Source of the DNA: Desulfovibrio sp.
GTDB taxonomy: Bacteria; Desulfobacterota; Desulfovibrionia; Desulfovibrionales; Desulfovibrionaceae
Reading direction: 5' to 3'
Assembly (NCBI GenBank): GCA_024699605.1
Contig: JAILPJ010000112.1
Location: forward strand, 1-35,875
Length of the DNA stretch: 35,875 bases
Position numbers and translations under genes: made by a program
The notes under the pieces: generated by a model
Databases searched by the model: none
What the model was told of the DNA's origin: nothing
Seen by the model: the letters and a program-made list of their open reading frames with translations, nothing else
In this document: positions 24,787 to 33,528 of the stretch, piece after piece
Numbering within the stretch: the stretch's first letter is position 1
Layout: each line of letters opens with the position of its first letter

Positions 24787-26079
24787 CTACAAGCCAAGGA
24801 AGGCTGGCAGAAAGGTTGAGAGTTTGGGGAAGAAGATGATCACCGCAAGGGCGCAGAGGGCGGCAAAAATCAGGGGCAGTGCCGGCTTGCTGATCTCCTC
24901 CATGCTCAGGCCGCTGATATTGGCGCCCACATAGAGGTTGACGGCCACAGGCGGCGTCACCTGTCCCACGGCGAGATTGACGGTCATCATCACACCGAAC
25001 CAGATGGGATCCCAGTGAAAATGCGCCATGATGGGCAGCATAAAGGGGAGAAAGACATAGTAGATGGAAATGGCGTCCAGCAGCATGCCAGCCAGCAAGA
25101 GAAGAATATTGATCAGAAAGAGCAAAAGCCACTGATTGTCCGAGAGTGAGAGCAAAAAGGCCGAGCTGCGTTCCACCAGGCCGATGTCTGTGGCCACCCA
25201 GGAAAACAGTCCGGCACAGGTCACAACAATCATCACAACAGCCGAGGAGCGGACACTGGAGGCTAAGATCTCAAAGAAATCTTTGAGACTGGCAATTTCA
25301 CGGTTGATGAAGACACCCACAAACAGACCGTAGAAAACGGCTACGGCCGCAGCCTCAGTGGGCGTGAAGACGCCTCCGTAGATGCCGCCCAAAATGACCA
25401 CAGGGGTCATCAGGCCCCAGAAGGCCTCACGAAAGGCGCGGAAGAGGGAGATGTGCGAAGCCTGACCGTGATAGCCTTTCTGGCGTGAGATGAGAAAAAC
25501 AGCCAGCATGATGAAGGTGGCAACCAAGAGCCCCGGAATGACGCCCGCGGCAAAGAGCGCCGGCACCGAGACATTGGCGATGCCGCCGTAGACAATAAAG
25601 GCGATACTCGGCGGAATGACGATGGCCAGACCACTGGCCACCGAAACCGTAGCTGCCGCAAAATTTTTGGCGTAACCGGCCTGGGCCATGCCGGGAATCA
25701 GAATCAGGCCGAGGGCGGCCACAGTGGCAGGACCGGAACCGCTCACTGCCCCCCAGAAGGTGGCCACAGCGACTGCCACAACAGCCAGTCCGCCCTGAAC
25801 GGTTCCTGTCAGGGCCTGGACAAAGTTGATGATGCTGCGGGCAATGCCGGCGCGTTCCATGATGTAGCCGGCCAGAATGAAGAAGGGAATGGCCAGAAGC
25901 GGGGGTTTGGCAATGCCGGCAAAAAAGTTGTAGGAGATCATGGCCAGGCCCTTGTCCCATTTCCAGATGACCAGAACGGCCGCCATGCCCAGGGCAATGG
26001 CAATGGGCACACGCAGGAGCAGGGGAATGAGAAAGAGGGACAAAAGCCAGATGGCTGGATCCTGAACAAGTGCTTCCAT
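24787..26079 (-). CDS. dctM: TRAP transporter large permease (DctM)
   Basis: This is the 430-residue large membrane subunit of a tripartite ATP-independent periplasmic transporter, which moves organic acids with the sodium gradient. It has about a dozen membrane segments and the conserved family signatures ILAGYIMERAG, FWGAVSGSGPATVAALG and VIPPSIAFIVYG, and later GQVTPPVAVNLYVG. AGGAGG lies six bases before ATG 26079. It follows dctQ by 9 bp. The substrate cannot be read from the sequence; C4-dicarboxylates or related acids are typical. Confidence 0.95.
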   Translation of the reverse strand: MEALVQDPAIWLLSLFLIPLLLRVPIAIALGMAAVLVIWKWDKGLAMISYNFFAGIAKPPLLAIPFFILAGYIMERAGIARSIINFVQALTGTVQGGLAVVAVAVATFWGAVSGSGPATVAALGLILIPGMAQAGYAKNFAAATVSVASGLAIVIPPSIAFIVYGGIANVSVPALFAAGVIPGLLVATFIMLAVFLISRQKGYHGQASHISLFRAFREAFWGLMTPVVILGGIYGGVFTPTEAAAVAVFYGLFVGVFINREIASLKDFFEILASSVRSSAVVMIVVTCAGLFSWVATDIGLVERSSAFLLSLSDNQWLLLFLINILLLLAGMLLDAISIYYVFLPFMLPIMAHFHWDPIWFGVMMTVNLAVGQVTPPVAVNLYVGANISGLSMEEISKPALPLIFAALCALAVIIFFPKLSTFLPAFLGL

Positions 26080-26088
26080 GCCAGCCTC

Positions 26089-26559
26089 CTAGATGTCGCC
26101 GTTTTTCAGGTCAAAACAGGCTCTTTGCACAATGCGCACAATGATCAGCAGGCTGAAGAGCGGAATGGCCGAGGAGTAGATCCAGTACGGCAGTTCCAGA
26201 GAATCCGAGACACGTTCAAGATCGATTTCGTCGAGGATTTCCAAAACGCCGGTATAGGCGAGCACGGAGAAAAAAATGATGGCCAGAGCCAGGCTTAAGA
26301 AATAGCAAATCTGGCGCAGGGGGCGTGCCAGCTTGGAATAGAAAAGGGCCACGCAGAGATTGCTGCGGTCACGGAAGGCACAGGCTGTGCCGAGCAGGAC
26401 GATCCAGACAAAGAAATTGGTGGTCAGCTCTTCGGACCAGGCAAAAGAAAAGGTTGAGCAGTAGCGGACGACAACATTGATGAAGGCAATGGTTGTCATG
26501 AGAGCGAGGAGAATGGAGCCGAGCACTTCTTCCAGATGGTTTTGCAGAAAATTCCACAT
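26089..26559 (-). CDS. dctQ: TRAP transporter small permease (DctQ)
   Basis: This is the 156-residue small membrane subunit of the TRAP transporter, with four membrane segments. It shows the family features: an N-terminal helix LGSILLALMTTIAFINVVVRY, then SFAWSEELTTNFFVWIVLLG with the conserved WSEE motif, then a CAFRDRSNL loop. The start at 26559 places the protein at normal length. A longer frame to 26691 would overlap the dctP end and the hairpin between the genes. It is preceded by dctP (79 bp gap) and followed by dctM (9 bp). Confidence 0.92.
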   Translation of the reverse strand: MWNFLQNHLEEVLGSILLALMTTIAFINVVVRYCSTFSFAWSEELTTNFFVWIVLLGTACAFRDRSNLCVALFYSKLARPLRQICYFLSLALAIIFFSVLAYTGVLEILDEIDLERVSDSLELPYWIYSSAIPLFSLLIIVRIVQRACFDLKNGDI

Positions 26560-26596
26560 ACGTTGACCCAAGGCTAAAGGCAAAGTTTGAAAAATG

Positions 26597-26625
26597 GCGG
26601 CGTCAGAGCCTGACTCTGACGCCGC
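26597..26625 (-). terminator. Intra-operon hairpin between dctP and dctQ
   Basis: GCGGCGTCAGAG and CTCTGACGCCGC form a perfect 12-bp stem with a 5-nt loop, followed on the minus strand by CCATTTTTC. It lies just after the dctP stop. Such a structure can end most transcripts after dctP or protect the dctP mRNA, giving more binding protein than permease. Confidence 0.75.
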
Positions 26626-26638
26626 GCAGGAAAACGCT

Positions 26639-27715
26639 TTATTTGGCGTTTTGCATATCGTTTTTGGCTGCTTGTACCAATTCCGGGCCAATGTTCTTGG
26701 TCCACTTTTCGCGCACGCTTTCTGTGGCCTTGATGAATTGCTGCATCTGATCCGGGCTTGGGGTAACCACAGTCATGCCGTTGTCTTTGAGAAGCTTGTA
26801 GGGATCGGTGACTTCAGGGGCCTTGCCGATCTTCTGAAGATAGGCCAAGTAGCTGGGATCCTGGCCAAGACGGGAAAGGGCCTTACTGTAGGTTTCCATT
26901 TCCTTGGCACAGTCGAGCAGAAGCTTCTGATCTTCAGGCGTGAAGGAATTCCAGATATCGTTATTGCTGCAGAGCATCAGCGGATCAATGACATAGTGCC
27001 AGTCGCAGTGGAACTTGTGGTACTGCCACATCTTGGAGGGAATATTGATGCCATTGGTGGGGTTTTCCTGACCGTCCACCGTACCCTGCTGGAAGCCCAC
27101 AATGGCTTCGCTCCAGTTGATGGTGGCGGGATTGGCACCCAGAGCGCGGAAGGTGTCGATGAAGATGGGGCTGCCCACCACGCGGATTTTCATTCCCTTG
27201 AGATCAGCGGGTTCGGCCACTTTCTTGCTGGTGGTCAGTTCTCTGAAACCGTTTTCACCCCAGCCGATGAAGTGCACGCCTTTCTTTTCAATGGCGTCAA
27301 TGAGCATCTTGCCGGCGCTCCCGCTTTCAATGGCGTCCATGGCCTTGTAGCGGTCAGGAGCGCTGGCGATGAAGAAGGGCATGCAGGGGAGGTTGAGCTG
27401 CTTGACCTGAGGCGACCAGTTGATGGTCGAGGCCAGGGCAAAATCGATGATGCCATTGCGCACCAGGAGAAATTCCGAGGTCTGCATGCCGCTCATCAGC
27501 TGGCTGTTGCAGTAGACCTTGATATTGATACGACCCTGGGATTTTTCCCGCACAAGGTCGGCGAAGTAGGTGGCTGACATGCCCCAGCCGGACGTCTGGC
27601 CGGGCACCACGCTCAATTTGTATTCCTTTTTGTAGGAATTGGCTTCGGCGCTGTTCAGGCTGCCTGTCAGCAACAGCGCACAGGCCACAAGGGCCGTCAA
27701 AAGGATTCGTTTCAT
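26639..27715 (-). CDS. dctP: TRAP transporter substrate-binding protein (DctP)
   Basis: This is a 358-residue periplasmic solute receptor. The signal peptide (LLTALVACALLLTGSLNSAEA) follows ATG 27715, which has GGGAGG four bases upstream. DctP-family features include GWGMSATYFADLVREKSQGRI near the N-terminus, LKGMKIRVVGSPIFIDTFRALGANP with the substrate-binding Arg in KIRV, and TVDGQENPTNGI. It delivers the ligand to DctQM. The gene lies 46 bp downstream of an AEC-type permease and 79 bp upstream of dctQ, with a strong hairpin between. The ligand is not determined. Confidence 0.95.
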   Translation of the reverse strand: MKRILLTALVACALLLTGSLNSAEANSYKKEYKLSVVPGQTSGWGMSATYFADLVREKSQGRINIKVYCNSQLMSGMQTSEFLLVRNGIIDFALASTINWSPQVKQLNLPCMPFFIASAPDRYKAMDAIESGSAGKMLIDAIEKKGVHFIGWGENGFRELTTSKKVAEPADLKGMKIRVVGSPIFIDTFRALGANPATINWSEAIVGFQQGTVDGQENPTNGINIPSKMWQYHKFHCDWHYVIDPLMLCSNNDIWNSFTPEDQKLLLDCAKEMETYSKALSRLGQDPSYLAYLQKIGKAPEVTDPYKLLKDNGMTVVTPSPDQMQQFIKATESVREKWTKNIGPELVQAAKNDMQNAK

Positions 27716-27761
27716 ACTGCCTCCCAGGAAAAAAAGTGGAGAAAACGGACGCTTGCTTGTC

Positions 27762-28736
27762 TTATAACCCGGATAAGAGGGGTAAAAGGCAAAAGGCGTG
27801 TACTGGCAAAACAAGAGCCAGTGCCAGTGTGCTCAGAAGCCAGCAGGCATTGGCCATGTCGAGATCGAGAGAAAGCAGAGCCGGTGGCAAAAGCGCGTTC
27901 ATGGCCACGGGCATGCTCGATAAGAGCAAGACAATTTTTACGGGCAGACCGGCGTCGATTTTGGCAAAACCCAGCGCATAGGCCAGCGAAGTCACAACAA
28001 CGGGCACCAGCAGAAATTTGATGAGCATGGTGAAAAGGCAGGCCCATTTGTAGCCTGTGAGGCGCGAAGGACGCAAGCCCAGGCCAATGGAAAAAAGGGC
28101 CAGTACACAGGCCAGAATGCTCATGGCAGCCGACAGATAGCCAAACACTTCAGGACGCGGCAGGTGCAGACGGTTGAGGATAAGTCCTGTAGCGAGAGCC
28201 GCGATCACGAGACAGAGCAGGCGGGAGATGCGCATGCCCTGAACGCGCACCTCGCAGGCGCCATTGCCCTTGAAGCGTGTGGCCACGGGAATGGCTAGGC
28301 CATAATAGAAGAGCTCTTCAAAGAGCCGGTAGAGGGCCACATAGGCGATGCTGATCTCGCCAAAAAAGACAACGCAAACCAGGGTGCCCACAGCGCCGAT
28401 ATTGGAAAAGGTGGCGCAACAGAAGAGACTGCCTGTGCCGGCACGGGAGAAATGCGCAAGAAAAGCAAAGACCAGTCCGAGCAGACCTCCTATGGTCCAG
28501 GCGGAAAGACCCAGCAGAGGAAACAGCAAAAGGCGCTCATCCGGTGTGGGCAGCCCCCAGAGCGAGAGCATGGAGGAGAGAGGGATGAAGACAAAGAAGG
28601 CCAGAAATTGCAGACGGTCACGCAGGCTGATCAGATGCTGACTTTGACCTTGCCGAGCCAGGATCTGCCTGCGCCAGAGATAGCCAAGAGCCAGACTGAC
28701 AAAAATCAAAACAACGGAAACAATCAGCCGGCTCAT
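27762..28736 (-). CDS. AEC-family (auxin efflux carrier-like) permease
   Basis: This is a 324-residue membrane protein with about nine or ten hydrophobic segments. It resembles the AEC/Mem_trans family (PF03547), whose bacterial members move organic acids such as malate or malonate. Helpful features are FVFIPLSSMLSLW near the N-terminus, CATFSNIGAVG in the middle and LSSMPVAMNALLPPALLSLD near the end, where the family has a helix-breaking NA-type motif. The ATG at 28736 overlaps the stop of the HD-GYP gene (ATGA), indicating translational coupling. dctP starts 46 bp downstream. Direction and substrate are unknown. Confidence 0.85.
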   Translation of the reverse strand: MSRLIVSVVLIFVSLALGYLWRRQILARQGQSQHLISLRDRLQFLAFFVFIPLSSMLSLWGLPTPDERLLLFPLLGLSAWTIGGLLGLVFAFLAHFSRAGTGSLFCCATFSNIGAVGTLVCVVFFGEISIAYVALYRLFEELFYYGLAIPVATRFKGNGACEVRVQGMRISRLLCLVIAALATGLILNRLHLPRPEVFGYLSAAMSILACVLALFSIGLGLRPSRLTGYKWACLFTMLIKFLLVPVVVTSLAYALGFAKIDAGLPVKIVLLLSSMPVAMNALLPPALLSLDLDMANACWLLSTLALALVLPVHAFCLLPLLSGL

Positions 28737-29938
28737 GGTCTTTTGGGAACGTCTTTGCCTTCTGTGATCAAAGTGAGGATGTCGAAGTCCACGGTATCCG
28801 AACTGAGTGCTTTGACAATTTGCATTTCGTGCTGTTGAGCGAGGTCGACGGAGGAGGGGGGCACGATCTTTTGACCATTGCGATCCTTGCAGATCGTAAC
28901 CGTGGGATAGAGCGGAGCAGAAGGATTGGATTTCGTCACCACGCCCTTGAAGCCGCTAGTTAAGCCAATGGGCGTGCCGACAGGATAGATGCCGAGCATT
29001 TTGATGAACTGTTCCACAAGACCTGGTTGCCAGGATTCGCCACGCATGCCGAACATGATGGAGAGCGCTTTGCTGGGGGGCATGGCTTCTTTGTAGACGC
29101 GTTTGGAGGAAAGGGCATCATAGACGTCGCAGACCGAGATAATGCAACCAAAGGGAGAGATTTCACTGCCTTTTTTCTTGTCCGGATAGCCTGTGCCGTT
29201 ATAGCGTTCGTGATGATCGCAGACGCCGGCCAGAATCGCCTTGGGAATATTGGGAATCTGGGAGAGTATTTCAAGGCCGTACCTGGCGTGTTTCTGCATA
29301 ATGGCGAATTCTTCAGGCTTGAGCTGTCTTGGGGCATTCAAAATACTGGGGGGTACGCGCATCTTGCCGAGATCGTGAAACAGGCCGGCAAGGCCGAGAT
29401 TGTGCAGGTTTTCCTCGCGCAGACCCAGATAGCGGCCAAAGGTCACACTGAAGATGGAGACATTGACGCAGTGGGCAAAGGTGTATTCGTCGTAGGTCTT
29501 GATCTTGGCCAGGGAGGTCAGCGCATCGGCATTGCGGTTGACGCTTGAGATAATGCCGTCCATCAGCGGTTTGGCTGAGGTATAGTCAATGCGTCCGCTG
29601 CGTGCTTCCTCCATGACATGTTCCATGTAATTGACGCAATTATTGTAGTTTTCCTCCTGGGCTTTGATCTCTTCCTGTAAGGAAACGGTAGGCTCTGGCA
29701 GGGGGGTGGCTAAGCGTCCGCTGAGCAGGTCCTCCACGCCGATTTTGCTGTGCTCGGATTTTTCAGGGTCATAGTAGGCTTCGATAAAGCCCTGCTTGCG
29801 AATCTCCGCTATTTCGGCCTCAGTTTTTAAGAGGCCGGGTTTGGCATAGAGATAGGGTCTGTTGGTCCAGGTTTCACCCGTCTGGACAATGAACATGCCC
29901 GGACGGAGATCTTTGGTTAAAATATGCACAAAAGCCAT
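28733..29938 (-). CDS. HD-GYP c-di-GMP phosphodiesterase
   Basis: This is a 401-residue cytoplasmic protein that degrades c-di-GMP. The N-terminal 60 residues (HILTKDLRPGMFIVQTG...) match the DUF3391-type domain often found before HD-GYP. The HD-GYP domain has FHDLGK (HD at 188-189), HHERYNGTGYP (HHE from 242, GYP 250-252) and the CDVYDALSS motif, so the metal ligands and the GYP signature are intact. A C-terminal extension of about 90 residues follows. Its stop overlaps the start of an AEC permease. lysC ends 52 bp upstream, without a clear terminator between. The ribosome-binding site is weak. Confidence 0.93.
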   Translation of the reverse strand: MAFVHILTKDLRPGMFIVQTGETWTNRPYLYAKPGLLKTEAEIAEIRKQGFIEAYYDPEKSEHSKIGVEDLLSGRLATPLPEPTVSLQEEIKAQEENYNNCVNYMEHVMEEARSGRIDYTSAKPLMDGIISSVNRNADALTSLAKIKTYDEYTFAHCVNVSIFSVTFGRYLGLREENLHNLGLAGLFHDLGKMRVPPSILNAPRQLKPEEFAIMQKHARYGLEILSQIPNIPKAILAGVCDHHERYNGTGYPDKKKGSEISPFGCIISVCDVYDALSSKRVYKEAMPPSKALSIMFGMRGESWQPGLVEQFIKMLGIYPVGTPIGLTSGFKGVVTKSNPSAPLYPTVTICKDRNGQKIVPPSSVDLAQQHEMQIVKALSSDTVDFDILTLITEGKDVPKRP

Positions 29939-29990
29939 ATTGAGCTCGCAACAAGGTCCTAAGAAGCTAACGCGGATCGATTACTGTCGC

Positions 29991-31214
29991 TTACGCAATA
30001 TCCCAGTCAAGTCCAAATGTGTCATGGAGAATGCGCACGGCCAGTTCCACATATTTTTCCTGAATGAGAATAGTGATCTTGATCTCCGAGGTGCTGATCA
30101 TCAGAATATTGATGCCTTCCTGGGTTAAGGCCGTGAAGGCGCGTGCGGCCACGCCCGAATGATTGCGCATGCCCACGCCGATGGCTGAGATCTTGGCCAC
30201 GTTGACGTCGTGGAGAATTTCCGAGGCGCCGATTTTATCCGAGATGCTCTGCATGATTTCCAGTGTCTTGGTCAGATCACGGCGTGAGACCGTGAAAGTG
30301 ATATCGGTGTGACCGTCCTGACTGGTGTTCTGAATGATCATGTCCACGAGCACGCCTTTTTCCGAAAGCGGGCCGAAGACTGCGGCAGCCGTACCCGGAA
30401 TGTCGGGCAGATCGCGCAGGGTGACACGTGCCTGATCTTTGTCGTAGGCAATACCGGAAACAAGAACCGCCTCCATGCTGGCATCCTCCTTGGTCACCAG
30501 TGTACCGGGATCGTCGCTGAATGTGGAGCGTACCCGCACGGGAACCTTGTATTTTTTGGCAAATTCAACGGAACGGATATGCAAGACCTTGGCGCCCATG
30601 CTGGCCAGTTCCAGCATTTCCTCGTAGGAGATGCAGTCCATTTTTCGCGCTGCTGAGCAGATATTGGGATCTGTGGTGTAGACGCCGTCCACATCGGTGT
30701 AGATTTCGCATTCGCAGGAATCAAGCGCTGCGGCCAGAGCCACGGCTGAGGTGTCCGAACCGCCACGGCCCAGAGTGGTGATCCGCCCGTCGTCCGTGAC
30801 GCCCTGAAAGCCTGCCACCACCAGCACGTCATAGCTTTCCAGAAGCGAATAGAGCTTATCCTTGTCGATTTCCAGGATGCGGGCGTTACTGAAGTCATCG
30901 TTGGTCAGAATGGGAATCTGCCAGGAGAGCAGGGAACGAGCGGATATGCCGTTGTCTTTGAGGAGCATGGCAAAGAGCGCTATGGAAACCTGTTCGCCCG
31001 TCGAGACCAGGCAGTCGCACTCGGCTTTGTCAGGAGCAGCGGACCATTGCTGGGCAAGGGTCAGAAGTTTATTGGTTTCACCTGCTCTGGCCGAAAGCAC
31101 CACAATGACTTTATCGTGGGTCGCGAGCCCCTTCTGAACCTTGCCGAGGACATGTTTCATGGCGTCAAGATCCGCCACGGACGTGCCACCGAATTTTTGC
31201 ACAAGTATCTTCAT
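29991..31214 (-). CDS. lysC: Aspartate kinase
   Basis: This is a 407-residue aspartokinase, the first enzyme of the aspartate pathway to lysine, threonine and methionine. The kinase part starts with VQKFGGTSVAD and contains GFQGVTDDGRITTLGRGGSDTSA and YTDVDGVYTTDP. The C-terminal third has two ACT domains that usually give feedback control by lysine and/or threonine (for example RVTLRDLPDIPGTAAAVFG and KISAIGVGMRNHSGVAARAF). Length and layout fit the monofunctional class. The ATG at 31214 has only a weak ribosome-binding site. The leader has a CCGGAT/ATCCGG hairpin and a repeated 29-nt element. I see no recognisable lysine riboswitch. Confidence 0.95.
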   Translation of the reverse strand: MKILVQKFGGTSVADLDAMKHVLGKVQKGLATHDKVIVVLSARAGETNKLLTLAQQWSAAPDKAECDCLVSTGEQVSIALFAMLLKDNGISARSLLSWQIPILTNDDFSNARILEIDKDKLYSLLESYDVLVVAGFQGVTDDGRITTLGRGGSDTSAVALAAALDSCECEIYTDVDGVYTTDPNICSAARKMDCISYEEMLELASMGAKVLHIRSVEFAKKYKVPVRVRSTFSDDPGTLVTKEDASMEAVLVSGIAYDKDQARVTLRDLPDIPGTAAAVFGPLSEKGVLVDMIIQNTSQDGHTDITFTVSRRDLTKTLEIMQSISDKIGASEILHDVNVAKISAIGVGMRNHSGVAARAFTALTQEGINILMISTSEIKITILIQEKYVELAVRILHDTFGLDWDIA

Positions 31215-31253
31215 GAACTTTTTTCAGCGCGGATCTCCGGATGTGAAATCCGG

Positions 31254-31282
31254 GGAGGAAACGCTGCCTCCGCTGTTTTTCC
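31254..31282 (-). promoter_or_regulatory. 29-nt leader element, copy 2
   Basis: This is the second copy of the element at 24560-24588. It ends 39 nt before the lysC start codon, nearly the same spacing as copy 1. A CCGGAT...ATCCGG hairpin follows between it and the start. Confidence 0.45.
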
Positions 31283-31595
31283 CAATGTGAAGAGTCTGCC
31301 CTGGCAAAACATGCTGTCTTGCGTTTTTCCCAAAAGGGCGCTTTGGCTCAGCGCAGAGCTGAATACGGCTTTGCGTCTGAAGCATCCTTCAGGTAAGCCA
31401 GTTCAGGCCCAGACGTTTTGGCGCAAGGCGTTGCTGCCGCTGAGTGGCAAATTGTCTTTGTGATACACCTAATGGCTCGTAAGGTCTAGTCTTCTTGTGC
31501 GAGAACTCTTGAAAAAATGACCGCCGCATTCTCGTGACTTCAGTCATGCGTGAGGCAGTCAAACACGTTGTTTCCCTTTATCGCATAAGCTATCC

Positions 31596-31859
31596 TCATT
31601 TTTCTGGATACATTTCGGGGACATAAGGAAGCGAAGCGATCTGACGTGCGGCTATGTCTCTTCCATCCGGTATCCTATCGTCTGGTGTATGAAAAAGCGA
31701 AAAAAGGTTTTCGTCGGGAATGTCAGGGATAGCGCAAAGCAGCATCTGAGGAAGCTTGTCCATCCCTGCCTTCTGACCGTGTGCTGTACGACTTGTTCCA
31801 TCAACTCCCTGGCCCGATAGGCACGCTCGCGAATCCCAAGATCTCGATAGCATCAGCAT
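31596..31859 (-). pseudogene. Frameshifted gene remnant, unrecognised
   Basis: One minus-strand frame ends with MDKLPQMLLCAIPDIPDENL and continues to EMYPEK, protein-like in composition. Just upstream a second frame reads RDLGIRERAYRARELMEQVV, a plausible amphipathic helix. Together they suggest one gene with a frameshift near 31760. I cannot name the family. Confidence 0.3.
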
Positions 31860-32554
31860 CGGTTTGCTTGCCTACTCACAGGCAGACAGATCGGGATTTG
31901 TTGAGGGAAATGTCAATAACCCCGCCCCATAAAGGGGCGAGGCTTGTGAAAAACACAGGCCCGATTGATTAGCCGCCGTATCCTGGTGTTACGGTCAGTC
32001 ACACATATGGGGCGGAAACGTCACGTGCACGGAAAGATCTTGGACTTGAAAAAAGTCATGCCAACGACGCTTATTGCATTGGAGAATTTCATCCGCCGAT
32101 GCCTGCGGAAACAGAATATTTCAAGAAGCATCGTAGAAACAACCGTTGTCTTGAAAAATTTTACAACGCTAAGATGCATGACGTTCGTGATGGAAAAGTG
32201 AAGTCTGACAAGGATCTTGGATGCAACAGGACAAACAGGCGTGAATCACGTGTTTCAGAAAAGAATTGCAGGATATTCCGCGCTGAATATACAAAAAAAG
32301 GTTCAAGAAATATCAGTCGGAAAAGATATACTTTGCAGTCTTGAGATATTGTCATAGACAAGGATAAGAAATATTCAATTAAGGGAATGCATAATTTAGG
32401 AAAAACAATCGTGCTATTGCCAAAGAATCTTTCAGCAAGCGGGAAAGAATTATCATGTTCTTATTCAAGGGCGAAAATTGTACGACATGGTTCTGGCTGG
32501 CTGTAAAACAATAAAACCGACCCTAAAGGGTCGCCGTTTCCTTTAAAGAAATTT

Positions 32555-32755
32555 ATGAATAAAAAGGCTTTGGACATATTGGCTGACGCCATCTCAGACG
32601 TGGGCTCTTGGCAGTGGTGGCACATGGAAAGTGACATGCTACAGTTGGAGTTTCGTGATGTATTGCTGTATGACAATGGGGCAGCGAGCAGGATTCCGCC
32701 GCTTTTCCGACAGCGAATGTCGCCTCTGGATCAGCCGACGGCAGGTGGAACATAG
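32555..32755 (+). pseudogene. N-terminal gene fragment, unrecognised
   Basis: ATG 32555 starts a frame with protein-like sequence for about 43 residues, including ISDVGSWQWWHMESDM and LQLEFRDVLLYDNGA. It then becomes low-complexity-like and stops. A CGACCC/GGGTCG hairpin lies just upstream and no good ribosome-binding site is seen. It is best read as the start of a gene whose remainder has been deleted. Confidence 0.35.
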
Positions 32756-33042
32756 GCTTGCCCGCTGACTGCTCTGCACACGTGCTACGCCTGTGGCAGG
32801 TTCTCAAGGTGGTCGGACATCAGTGCTGATTCGGATTGACGAGAAAATTTGGCTCTTTGTGACACGTTGGGGCATCGACGCACAGACTCTGGGGGAAATT
32901 TCCCAACGGTTTCGCAGAGCACGTGGTTAGCGGACTTCAAGGCTATTGAAAGTTCAGAACGTTGGCTGATAGGCAGCCCCCTGGGAAAAGTCTTCGTAAA
33001 AAAAGCTTTTTGCAGGCTTTGGGACTGGCATAGACTTTGCTT

Positions 33043-33528
33043 TTAGGCGAGTTTTTCTTCCTCAGACCCGCTGGCAGCCAGGATTGCGGCAAGGGCATCT
33101 GTGGCTTTTGGCCCGCGGGCAGTGAGCAGAAGAAGGCGCTGCTCGTGCTCTCGTTCAAAATGGAGCACAAGCACTTCTTCGGGCCAGTCGGCTTCAGGCA
33201 AGAGTTCCGCCCATTCCAGAAGCAGCACACGTTTCGGGTCATCGAGGGCTTCCAGGATTTCTTCGGGAATGGCGCCGGCGCAGCGGTAGAGATCGGCGTG
33301 CAGTACCGGGGGCTGCACCGGGTAGCTATTGCAGATGGAAAAAGAGGGACTGGCCACCTGAGCCAACTCGCTTCCGGGCAATTCCTCCACAAGCATACGG
33401 ATGCAGGTGGTTTTGCCCAAACCAAGGGAACCGGTGAAAAAAAGGTGAGTGAGCTCGCCGGCAAGGATCTGACGGGCAAGCGCTTGGGCCAGGCGCTTGG
33501 TGTCTGCAAGGGTATGGAGCCTTAGCAT
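33043..33528 (-). CDS. tsaE: tRNA threonylcarbamoyladenosine biosynthesis ATPase TsaE
   Basis: This is a 161-residue P-loop ATPase that works with TsaB, TsaC and TsaD in making the t6A base at position 37 of ANN-decoding tRNAs. Walker A is GSLGLGKTT (33-41). The family motifs ASPSFSICNSY, HADLYR and LLLEWAELL follow. A C-terminal extension after about residue 130 is Ala- and Glu-rich. The ATG at 33528 overlaps the end of the nnr gene by 7 bases, so the two are coupled. lysC is next downstream but lies 1.8 kb away across decayed DNA. Confidence 0.93.
   Translation of the reverse strand: MLRLHTLADTKRLAQALARQILAGELTHLFFTGSLGLGKTTCIRMLVEELPGSELAQVASPSFSICNSYPVQPPVLHADLYRCAGAIPEEILEALDDPKRVLLLEWAELLPEADWPEEVLVLHFEREHEQRLLLLTARGPKATDALAAILAASGSEEEKLA

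Larger units (their letters stand above)
31283..33042. other. Decayed intergenic DNA between lysC and tsaE
   Basis: About 1.8 kb without an intact gene. It includes the lysC promoter region on the left, two apparent gene remnants (31596-31859 and 32555-32755), and terminator-like hairpins near 31922-31944 (CGCCCC/GGGGCG) and 32518-32533 (CGACCC/GGGTCG). The middle (about 32150-32560) is AT-rich. I recognise no complete gene or transposase. Confidence 0.5.

Noticed and set aside
31215..31480. Lysine riboswitch upstream of lysC
   Set aside because: Position would fit, but I see none of the conserved core segments of the L-box. Only short hairpins and the repeated 29-nt element are present.
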